Shown in pieces: positions 1 through 5,253 of a stretch of DNA of 8,630 nucleotides. Location: positions 1 to 8,630 of the forward strand of contig CALERM010000063.1 in the NCBI GenBank assembly GCA_937907715.1. Reading direction: 5' to 3'. This DNA comes from an uncultured Clostridia bacterium (GTDB lineage: Bacteria > Bacillota > Clostridia > Oscillospirales > Oscillospiraceae). The notes under the pieces are model-generated. The model ran no database searches and was not told where the DNA came from. It worked only from the letters and a program-made list of their open reading frames with translations. The position numbers were made by a program, and so were the translations under genes. Position 1 is the stretch's first letter. Every line of letters begins with the position of its first letter.

Positions 1-607
1 GCTGCACGCCCTCGCCCGAGACATCGCGCGTGATGGACGTGTTTTCGGACTTTCTTGCGATCTTATCCATTTCGTCGATGTAGATGATGCCGCGCTCGGC
101 GAGCTCTACATCAAAATCCGCCGCCTGCAAAAGCCGCAGCAGAATATTTTCAACGTCCTCGCCCACGTAGCCCGCCTCGGTCAGCGTGGTCGCGTCGGCG
201 ATGGCAAACGGAACGTTCAGAATCTTTGCCAGCGTCTGGGCAAAGAGCGTCTTGCCGGAGCCCGTGGGTCCGATCATGAGGATGTTGCTCTTCTGCAGCT
301 CGACGTCGGTCTCCTGCGAGAAGTAGATGCGTTTATAATGATTATAAACCGCCACGGACAGCGCGACCTTTGCCTCGTCCTGCCCGATGATGTAACGGTC
401 CATATATGTTTTGATTTCCTGCGGGGTAGGGAGGGTATCGGGAAGCTCCAGATCCTGCGTTTCGCCGTTTTTCATTTCGTCGCGCAGGATGCTCGAGCAA
501 AGATCGATGCACTCGTTGCAGATATATACGTTCGGACCGGCAATAATCCGGTTGACCTGTTCCTGCCGCTTGCCGCAGAACGAGCAGCGGATGGAATCTC
601 TTGCCAT
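1..607 (-). CDS. clpX: ATP-dependent Clp protease ATP-binding subunit ClpX (N-terminal 202 residues; 3' end outside window)
   Basis: ClpX is the hexameric AAA+ unfoldase that recognises tagged or misfolded proteins and threads them into ClpP in the cytoplasm. The visible part starts with MARDSIRCSFCGK. The zinc-binding domain has Cys8, Cys11, Cys30 and Cys33. Next come the linker, the GQDEAK region (75-80), Walker A GPTGSGKT (113-120), the pore-loop motif GYVGE (146-150) and Walker B IIYIDEMDK (174-182). The window ends inside the conserved GEGVQ stretch, so roughly half of a usual ~420-residue protein is present. The ATG at 607-605 is supported by AAAGGAG at 615-621, 7 nt upstream. It lies 100 bp downstream of clpP on the same strand, the usual order for an operon of protease and its ATPase partner. 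No frameshift is seen. Family assignment is essentially certain. Confidence 0.98.
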   Translation of the reverse strand, partial: MARDSIRCSFCGKRQEQVNRIIAGPNVYICNECIDLCSSILRDEMKNGETQDLELPDTLPTPQEIKTYMDRYIIGQDEAKVALSVAVYNHYKRIYFSQETDVELQKSNILMIGPTGSGKTLFAQTLAKILNVPFAIADATTLTEAGYVGEDVENILLRLLQAADFDVELAERGIIYIDEMDKIARKSENTSITRDVSGEGVQ

Positions 608-668
608 GGACTTTCTCCTTTAAAGCACAGTCTTTTCGCCCGAAAGAGCGAAATTCTTTGGAAATCTT

Positions 669-700
669 CTGGCAAGGAAGGGCAGAGCCTCCCTTGCCAG
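669..700 (-). other. Intercistronic hairpin between clpP and clpX
   Basis: CTGGCAAGG (669-677) pairs perfectly with its complement at 692-700. After one mismatch there are three more pairs around a 6-nt loop. The stem begins 8 nt after the clpP stop codon. On the minus strand the bases that follow are AAGATTTCC, not a U-run, so it is not a convincing intrinsic terminator. It may protect the 3' end of the clpP message or reduce read-through into clpX; that role is inferred. The structure itself is directly visible. Confidence 0.6.
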
Positions 701-707
701 AGCTTCG

Positions 708-1289
708 TTATCTCTTATAGATGACCTTGTCGATCAGACCGTATTCCTGCGCCTGCTCGGCGGTCAGGAAGTTGTCGCGCTCGGTGTCGGCGCAGATGGT
801 CTCATACGGCTTGCCGGTGTTGGACGCCAGAATTTCATTCAGGCGCTTCTTGATTTTCAGCATCCGCTCGACATGGATCTGCATATCGGTCGTCTGCCCC
901 TGCGTGCCGCCGAGCGGCTGGTGGATCATGATCTCCGCGTTGGGAAGCGCGATGCGCTTGCCCTTTGCGCCGGAAGAAAGCAGGAAGGCGCCCATGGACG
1001 CCGCCATGCCGATGCAGATGGTGGAGACGTCGCACTTGATGTACTGCATGGTATCATAGATTGCCATGCCGTCGGTGACGCTGCCGCCGGGGCTGTTGAT
1101 GTAGAACTGGATGTCCTTGTCGGGGTCCTGTGCTTCGAGGTAGAGCATCTGCGCGACGATCAAAGACGCTGTCGTGCTGTTGACCTCTTCGGACAGGATA
1201 ATGATACGGTCGTTGAGAAGACGCGAGAAAATATCATAGGACCGCTCGCCGCGGCTCGTCTGCTCAACAACATAGGGAACGAGACTCAT
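708..1289 (-). CDS. clpP: ATP-dependent Clp protease proteolytic subunit ClpP
   Basis: ClpP is the tetradecameric serine peptidase that degrades proteins fed to it by ClpX or ClpC. The 193-residue protein has the complete catalytic triad: Ser98 in GMAASMGAF, His123 in MIHQPLGG and Asp172 in ERDNF. These are the same positions as in the well-studied Bacillus enzyme. The N-terminal loop MSLVPYVVEQTSRGERSYD, which docks the ATPase, is intact. The start at 1289 was chosen because this N-terminus is the family consensus and AAAGGAG (1298-1304) lies 8 nt upstream. The frame stays open 13 codons further upstream, but that extension has no ribosome binding site. Stop is TAA. The gene sits between tig and clpX, a common arrangement. 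No CIRCE or CtsR heptad operator was recognised upstream. Confidence 0.98.
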   Translation of the reverse strand: MSLVPYVVEQTSRGERSYDIFSRLLNDRIIILSEEVNSTTASLIVAQMLYLEAQDPDKDIQFYINSPGGSVTDGMAIYDTMQYIKCDVSTICIGMAASMGAFLLSSGAKGKRIALPNAEIMIHQPLGGTQGQTTDMQIHVERMLKIKKRLNEILASNTGKPYETICADTERDNFLTAEQAQEYGLIDKVIYKR

Positions 1290-1306
1290 AAGAATTGCTC
1301 CTTTCT

Positions 1307-1332
1307 TCGGATGTAACATTCTAACCATCCGA
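1307..1332 (-). promoter_or_regulatory. Inverted repeat in the clpP leader
   Basis: TCGGATG (1307-1313) and CATCCGA (1326-1332) form a perfect 7-bp inverted repeat with a 12-nt spacer. It ends 2 nt before the clpP Shine-Dalgarno sequence. The spacer holds TAGAAT on the minus strand (1318-1323), a -10-like hexamer, but no convincing -35 lies at the right distance. It could be an operator dyad or an mRNA hairpin that influences clpP translation. It matches neither the CIRCE nor the CtsR consensus as I know them. The role is inference. Confidence 0.4.
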
Positions 1333-1338
1333 GGCGGG

Positions 1339-1427
1339 AATTATTCCTTCTCAGCCGCCGCACACCGGACGCCGGTCTGACGTGCGGCGACAGTCTGAAA
1401 GCTGGCTGGGAACAATTATTCCTTCTC
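1339..1427 (-). repeat. 75-bp repeat unit carrying a second copy of the tig 3' end
   Basis: The 14-mer GAGAAGGAATAATT (minus strand) occurs at 1414-1427, where it encodes the last residues and stop codon of trigger factor. It occurs again at 1339-1352, exactly 75 bp downstream. Because 75 is a multiple of three, the second copy is in the tig frame. Between the tig TAA and the copied TAA there are 24 sense codons ending in Ala-Ala-Ala-Glu-Lys-Glu and no stop. This looks like an insertion or partial duplication at the end of the gene that rebuilt the same C-terminus. The 75-bp unit contains the hairpin at 1356-1389. Confidence 0.6.
1356..1389 (-). other. Strong GC-rich hairpin between tig and clpP
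   Basis: CGCCGCAC pairs with GTGCGGCG (1356-1363 with 1382-1389, 8 bp perfect). Inside this, ACCGG pairs with CCGGT (1364-1368 with 1372-1376) around a 3-nt loop, with a 5-nt bulge on one side (1377-1381). On the minus strand it is followed by GGCTGAGAAGG with no U-run, so it is not a typical intrinsic terminator. A likely role is mRNA stabilisation or partial attenuation between tig and clpP. Confidence 0.6.
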
Positions 1428-2735
1428 GGAAGTTTCGGCGTCGTCCTTCTTCTCCTCGGTGGGAGCGACGGCGACGGCGTTGTCGGTGATGATCTTGGCG
1501 GCCTTTTTGCCCATGAGATCGGACTTGACAGCGGCGGTATCGACGGCTGCCTTGACCTTGTCAAGCTCCATCTGATACTGCTCGGCGAGCTTCTTGAGCT
1601 CTTCTTCGACCTCTTCGTCGGTGACTTCGAGATTCTCGGCATGGGCGATTTCGCTCAGCAGGATGTCCGAGCGGACGGTCTGCTCTGCCATCGGGCGCAT
1701 GGACTGACGCAGGCTGGAAAGATCTCCGCCGATCATCTTGGTGTAGTCTTCCATCTTCATGCCCTGGGACTGAAGCTGGTAGGCAAACTGCTCGAGCTGA
1801 TGGTCGACCTGCTCGTCGATCATGCAGGCGGGCACATTGCAGGTCATGTTGGCAGCGGCAAGCTGCACGGCGGCAGACTCGAACGCACGCTCATTCTGCT
1901 CCTCACGGGACTTCGTGAAGCGCGCGCGGATGTCGTTTTTCAGAGCGTCCAGGGTATCAAATTCGGAGACGTCCTTTGCAAACTCGTCGTCAAGCTCCGG
2001 CTTGATGGATTCCTTAACCTCATGGACCTTGCACTTGAAGACGGCGGGCTTGCCGGCGAGCTCCTTGGCATAGTTCTCGGGGAAGGTGACGTTCACGTCG
2101 CGCTCTTCACCGGCGACAGCGCCGACCAGCGCCTCTTCAAAGCCGGGAATGAACGAGCCGGAGCCGAGCGTAAGGCTGTAGTCCTCTGCCTTGCCGCCCT
2201 GGAAGGGCTTTCCGTCTTCGAAGCCCTCGAAGTCGATGACGACGGTGTCACCCATCTGCGCGGGGCGGTCAACGGTCTCAATACGGGCGTTGCGCTCTGC
2301 CATGCGGTTAAGCTCTGCGTCAACCTCGCTGTCTTCGACCTTTGCTTCGCGCCTGGGAACCTCGATGCCCTTGTACTGACCGAGCGTGACCTCGGGGTAA
2401 AGCTCGGTTTCGATGGTCAGGACCACGCCGCCTTCTTCGGGCGTGTCCATGTTGGAAACGGAGGGAGAACCGACAGCCTTGAGCTGCTGGTCGACGATTG
2501 CCGTCGTATAGATCTCCGGGAAAATTTCGTTCACGGCGTCCTCATAGAAAACGGTTGCGCCATACATGCTCTCGACCATCTTCCGCGGCGCCTTGCCCTT
2601 GCGGAAGCCGGGCAGCATGATGTCCTTTCTGCACTTGGCATACGCCTTGTTCAGCGCCTGCTCGAACTCGGGCTTGTCAATTTCGACGACGACCTTCGCC
2701 TTGCCGTTTTCTTTTTCTACGCTCTTTACATTCAT
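1416..2735 (-). CDS. tig: Trigger factor, ribosome-associated chaperone and peptidyl-prolyl isomerase
   Basis: Trigger factor binds next to the ribosomal exit tunnel and shields nascent chains. The 439-residue protein is full length for the family. The N-terminal ribosome-binding domain carries the signature GFRKGKAP (43-50). An FKBP-type isomerase domain runs from about residue 162 (GDTVVIDFEG) to 245. A helical C-terminal chaperone domain follows, ending in an acidic, lysine-rich tail (about 425-439). The ATG at 2735 has a strong AGGAGG site (2745-2750) 9 nt upstream. It heads the tig-clpP-clpX cluster and is preceded by a 344-bp gap containing a candidate promoter and a MITE-like insertion. 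The very end of the coding sequence, including the stop, is copied 75 bp further downstream. Identification is certain. Confidence 0.98.
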   Translation of the reverse strand: MNVKSVEKENGKAKVVVEIDKPEFEQALNKAYAKCRKDIMLPGFRKGKAPRKMVESMYGATVFYEDAVNEIFPEIYTTAIVDQQLKAVGSPSVSNMDTPEEGGVVLTIETELYPEVTLGQYKGIEVPRREAKVEDSEVDAELNRMAERNARIETVDRPAQMGDTVVIDFEGFEDGKPFQGGKAEDYSLTLGSGSFIPGFEEALVGAVAGEERDVNVTFPENYAKELAGKPAVFKCKVHEVKESIKPELDDEFAKDVSEFDTLDALKNDIRARFTKSREEQNERAFESAAVQLAAANMTCNVPACMIDEQVDHQLEQFAYQLQSQGMKMEDYTKMIGGDLSSLRQSMRPMAEQTVRSDILLSEIAHAENLEVTDEEVEEELKKLAEQYQMELDKVKAAVDTAAVKSDLMGKKAAKIITDNAVAVAPTEEKKDDAETSEKE

Positions 2736-2758
2736 GTTGGTTTTCCTCCTATACGGTG

Positions 2759-2774
2759 CGGTCAGTCCTGACCG
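2759..2774 (-). promoter_or_regulatory. Perfect dyad in the tig leader
   Basis: CGGTCAG (2759-2765) and CTGACCG (2768-2774) are perfect inverted arms separated by 2 nt. The dyad ends 8 nt before the AGGAGG site of tig. In RNA it would fold as a tight hairpin, about 6 bp with a 4-nt loop; in DNA it could be a small operator. No known operator consensus was recognised. Confidence 0.4.
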
Positions 2775-2785
2775 TCATTCACCAC

Positions 2786-2813
2786 ATCATATATTTGAGG
2801 CAACACCGCACAA
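2786..2813 (-). promoter_or_regulatory. Possible hybrid promoter at the edge of the MITE-like element
   Basis: On the minus strand TATGAT (2786-2791, 5 of 6 matches to TATAAT) lies just outside the element. TTGTGC (2808-2813) lies inside its terminal repeat with a 16-nt spacer. The -35 match is only partial (TTG). If active, transcription would start near 2779, about 44 nt before tig. This is a weak, purely pattern-based call. Confidence 0.22.
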
Positions 2814-3017
2814 TTGTGTCTTCGAGTCTCGACGGATCTTTTCCGCCAATTCTTCGGTTCGAAAAACGAGAAATATGTCGCAGCCGTTGGCGACAAAGGA
2901 GCCATACGGATGCGGGCATGCCCTTTGCGGGTACATACAGTATTCCTTCGTTTTCCAAACCTTGCCTTGACAAAAAATCTCTCGCCGAGCCTTCTTGCCA
3001 AATTATGCGGTGTTGCC
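2799..3017. mobile_element. 219-bp MITE-like element with 17-bp terminal inverted repeats and TTGA target duplication
   Basis: The left end GGCAACACCGCACAATT (2799-2815) and the reverse complement of the right end (3001-3017) match at 16 of 17 positions. Looser similarity (CTCG, T-run, CAA) continues further inward. Directly outside both ends is TTGA (2795-2798 and 3018-3021), in direct orientation, as expected for a 4-bp target duplication. A 10-bp palindrome GGGCATGCCC (2914-2923) lies near the centre. The sequence is visibly more AT-rich than the flanking genes. No credible ORF is present, so it would need a transposase in trans; the family cannot be named from the sequence alone. It lies in the tig leader, between the candidate promoter and the gene. 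Confidence 0.8.
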
Positions 3018-3030
3018 TTGAATCCGCTCT

Positions 3031-3079
3031 ATTCTATCAGAGTTTTCCCGAGATTTCTACTGTTTTTTATATTTTCTTT
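3031..3079 (-). promoter_or_regulatory. Candidate sigma-A promoter for the tig-clpP-clpX cluster
   Basis: On the minus strand there is TAGAAA (3054-3059, 4 of 6 to TTGACA), a 17-nt spacer, then TAGAAT (3031-3036, 5 of 6 to TATAAT) with an extended TG motif immediately before it (TGA at 3037-3039). Upstream, 3060-3079 is a run of A-rich sequence that resembles an UP element. Transcription would begin around 3024, a few bases before the MITE-like element. The promoter is followed by tig on the same strand, after the upstream operon ends at 3080. Confidence 0.55.
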
Positions 3080-3769
3080 TCAATCCAGCAGTTTTTGTGG
3101 CTTGAAGTTTACATAATCAGCAGACAGCAGCCGGAACTCGCAGCCGCCGAAGCTTCCCTGAATTGCCAGACGCATGCTCTCGGCGTGCAGATGCCCGTAA
3201 AAGCATTGCCGGACCCCGTAGCGCGCCAGCAGCTCGAGAATCTCCGGGCACTCGTAGCCGCGGTATCTGGGCGGGTAGTGCAGAAAGCAGAGCTTTTCAT
3301 GGTCGCCCGCTGCCTTGAGGCTTGCCTCCAGCCGCCCGAGCTCGCGGCGGAAGATTTTTTCATCGTGCGTGCCCTCCTGCTCCTGCTCGTAGAACCAGCC
3401 GCGGGTGCCGCAGAGTGCGGTTTCACCGTAAAAATAGCAGTTGTTGTTCAGGATGAACAGATCGTCCCAGCCGCGTGCGGCACAGAAGTGATAGAATTTG
3501 GCCGCCGTCGTCCACCAGTAGTCATGGTTTCCCTTGAGGATGATTTTCCTGCCGGGAATTTCGTGAATGAAAGCGAAATCCTTTTCCGCCTGCTCGATGC
3601 CGAGCGCCCAGCTGAGGTCTCCAAGCAGGACGGTCGTGTCGCCGGGGGCAATTACGGACAGCCCCTCGCGGAGCTTATCCATGTAGCCCTCCCAGCGCCC
3701 GCCGAACACGTCCATGGGCTTATACGCGCCGAGGCACAGATGAAGGTCTCCGATGGCGTATAAACTCAT
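3080..3769 (-). CDS. Small calcineurin-like metallophosphoesterase
   Basis: This is a cytoplasmic metal-dependent phosphoesterase of 229 residues whose substrate cannot be told from sequence. All family metal-binding motifs are present in order: GDLH (7-10), GDLSW (50-54), GNHDYWW (80-86), HYPP (164-167) and GHLHA (192-196). No signal peptide or membrane segment is visible. The frame is open further upstream, but the start at 3769 gives MSLYAIGDLH, which places the first motif where it normally is. This start overlaps the thrC stop as ATGA, and GGAG (3781-3784) lies 11 nt upstream. It is the last gene of the seven-gene train; no intrinsic terminator follows, so read-through towards tig is possible. 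The family is sure, the function unknown. Confidence 0.93.
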   Translation of the reverse strand: MSLYAIGDLHLCLGAYKPMDVFGGRWEGYMDKLREGLSVIAPGDTTVLLGDLSWALGIEQAEKDFAFIHEIPGRKIILKGNHDYWWTTAAKFYHFCAARGWDDLFILNNNCYFYGETALCGTRGWFYEQEQEGTHDEKIFRRELGRLEASLKAAGDHEKLCFLHYPPRYRGYECPEILELLARYGVRQCFYGHLHAESMRLAIQGSFGGCEFRLLSADYVNFKPQKLLD

Positions 3770-5253
3770 GCGCGCAGAAACTCCGTCACGACCTGCATCA
3801 TCTCGTCTTTTCCGGTCACATCGGTAAAGCGCACGGCTTTGCCGGCAAGATCTGCCAGCGGCGCGGGCGCGGGCTTTCCGGTCTTCTGCGCCAGCTGCGC
3901 GATGATATCCGTTCCGGCAGCAAAGCTTGTTTCGCCCAGCGCTTCGAGAACGCTTTTGCAGAATTTGAAGGGACTGGCAGTGGAGACGACGACGAGCGGG
4001 CGGTTGCTTCCGGCTTTTGCGCGGTACCGCCCGGCGACGTTCCATGCAACCGCCGTGTGGGTGTCGAGGAGATAGCCCTGTTCGGCAAACAGCTGCGCGA
4101 TGGTTTTTTCGGTATCCTCGTCGCCGCAGAAGCCGCAGGCAAACTCGGACGCGATTTTCCGCGCCGTCTCCGGCTTTACGGTGTACCTCCCGCGCGCGGC
4201 AAGCGCGTTCATATAATCCGCAACGTTCTCGCCTGCGCCCTCCATCAAAGCCAGCAGCCGCTCGAGGTTCGAGGAGATGAGAATGTCCATGGACGGCGAC
4301 GCCGTCTGATAGAATGGGCGGTTGCGGTCATACGTCCCGGTGGAGAGGAAGTCGGTCAGCACATTGTTCGCGTTCGACGCACACACGAGCGTTCCGACCG
4401 GAAGCCCCATGTGCTTGGCGTAGTAGCCGGCGAGAATGTTTCCGAAGTTTCCGGTCGGTACGCAGAAGTCCACTTTATCGCCCGGCGCAATGGCGCCTTC
4501 CGACAGAAGGTCGCAGTAGGCGGAGATGTAATATACGATCTGCGGCAGCACGCGCCCCCAGTTGATGGAGTTTGCCGACGAGAGGAAGTAGCCCCTGCGC
4601 GCCAGCTCCTCGCGCAGAATGGGGTCGGAGAAAATGCGCTTGACGCCGCTCTGCGCGTCGTCGAAGTTTCCGCGCACCGCGCACACGCCGACGTTTTCAC
4701 CCTCCTGGCTGACCATCTGCAGCTTCTGGATATCGGACACGCCGCCGTCGGGGTAGAAGACGAGAATTTTCGTATGGTCCACATCGCGGAAGCCCTCGAG
4801 CGCCGCCTTGCCGGTGTCGCCGGAGGTTGCAACGAGAATGCAGACGGTTTTCTTCTCGCCGGTTTTCTGAAGGCTTGCCGTGAGAAGATACGGAAGCATC
4901 TGCAGCGCCATGTCCTTGAACGCGCACGTCGGACCGTGCCACAGCTCCAGAATATAGCGGTTTTCTCCGAGGGGCTTTACAGGAGCCGCCTTGGGATCGT
5001 CAAATTTTGCCGCGCCGTATGCTTTTTCGGCAAAACCGAGCAGCTCTTCTTCCGTAAATTCGTCGAGATACAGCTTCATAAGCTTCGCCGCGCGCGCGGG
5101 GTAGGGAAGAAGCGAAAGCGCTTTGATCTCGTCCAGAGAGATCTGCGGAATTTCCTCCGGCAGGAACAGACCGCCGTCGCGGCTGAGTCCCTGAACAATT
5201 GCCTGCGCCGCAGAAAGGCGCGTGTTCGGGTTTCTGGTACTTACATAGTGCAT
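3766..5253 (-). CDS. thrC: Threonine synthase (PLP-dependent)
   Basis: Threonine synthase converts O-phosphohomoserine to threonine in the last step of threonine synthesis. The 495-residue protein begins MHYVSTRNPNTRLSAAQA, typical of the long threonine synthase class. It has the PLP-binding lysine Lys113 in WHGPTCAFKDMA and the phosphate/PLP loop SGDTGKAALEG (144-154). The PTGNFGNILAGYYAK segment binds the cofactor region further on. The frame extends another 129 codons upstream, but that part is the dipeptidase gene read in another frame. The start at 5253 matches the family N-terminus, with AAAGG (5264-5268) 10 nt upstream. It overlaps the dipeptidase by 13 bp and the phosphoesterase by 4 bp. 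No other threonine-pathway gene is in the window. Confidence 0.97.
   Translation of the reverse strand: MHYVSTRNPNTRLSAAQAIVQGLSRDGGLFLPEEIPQISLDEIKALSLLPYPARAAKLMKLYLDEFTEEELLGFAEKAYGAAKFDDPKAAPVKPLGENRYILELWHGPTCAFKDMALQMLPYLLTASLQKTGEKKTVCILVATSGDTGKAALEGFRDVDHTKILVFYPDGGVSDIQKLQMVSQEGENVGVCAVRGNFDDAQSGVKRIFSDPILREELARRGYFLSSANSINWGRVLPQIVYYISAYCDLLSEGAIAPGDKVDFCVPTGNFGNILAGYYAKHMGLPVGTLVCASNANNVLTDFLSTGTYDRNRPFYQTASPSMDILISSNLERLLALMEGAGENVADYMNALAARGRYTVKPETARKIASEFACGFCGDEDTEKTIAQLFAEQGYLLDTHTAVAWNVAGRYRAKAGSNRPLVVVSTASPFKFCKSVLEALGETSFAAGTDIIAQLAQKTGKPAPAPLADLAGKAVRFTDVTGKDEMMQVVTEFLRA

Noticed and set aside
1290..1328. 13-codon N-terminal extension of ClpP
   Set aside because: It contains the Shine-Dalgarno sequence of the real start and has no ribosome binding site of its own.
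1290..1415. Heat-shock operator (CIRCE or CtsR heptads) before clpP
   Set aside because: I looked for the CIRCE arms and GGTCAAA repeats on both strands and did not find them.
1641..2771. 376-residue plus-strand open frame opposite tig
   Set aside because: It is a mirror of the tig coding sequence, with no recognisable motif or independent ribosome binding site.
2762..3001. 79-residue minus-strand frame inside the MITE-like element
   Set aside because: No transposase or other motif and no ribosome binding site. Its span is set by chance stops within the element.
3018..3079. Intrinsic terminator for the lepB-to-phosphoesterase operon
   Set aside because: The T-rich plus-strand tract is A-rich on the transcribed strand's message and has no preceding stem. 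It fits better as an upstream promoter element for tig.
2756..3763. 335-residue plus-strand open frame crossing the MITE-like element and the phosphoesterase gene
   Set aside because: Its larger part is antisense to a gene with all catalytic motifs, and the rest crosses a non-coding insertion. There is no family signature.
3770..4045. Upstream extension of the metallophosphoesterase frame
   Set aside because: It overlaps the thrC C-terminus and reads as low-complexity Arg/Ala-rich sequence. The family N-terminus fits the ATGA start at 3769.
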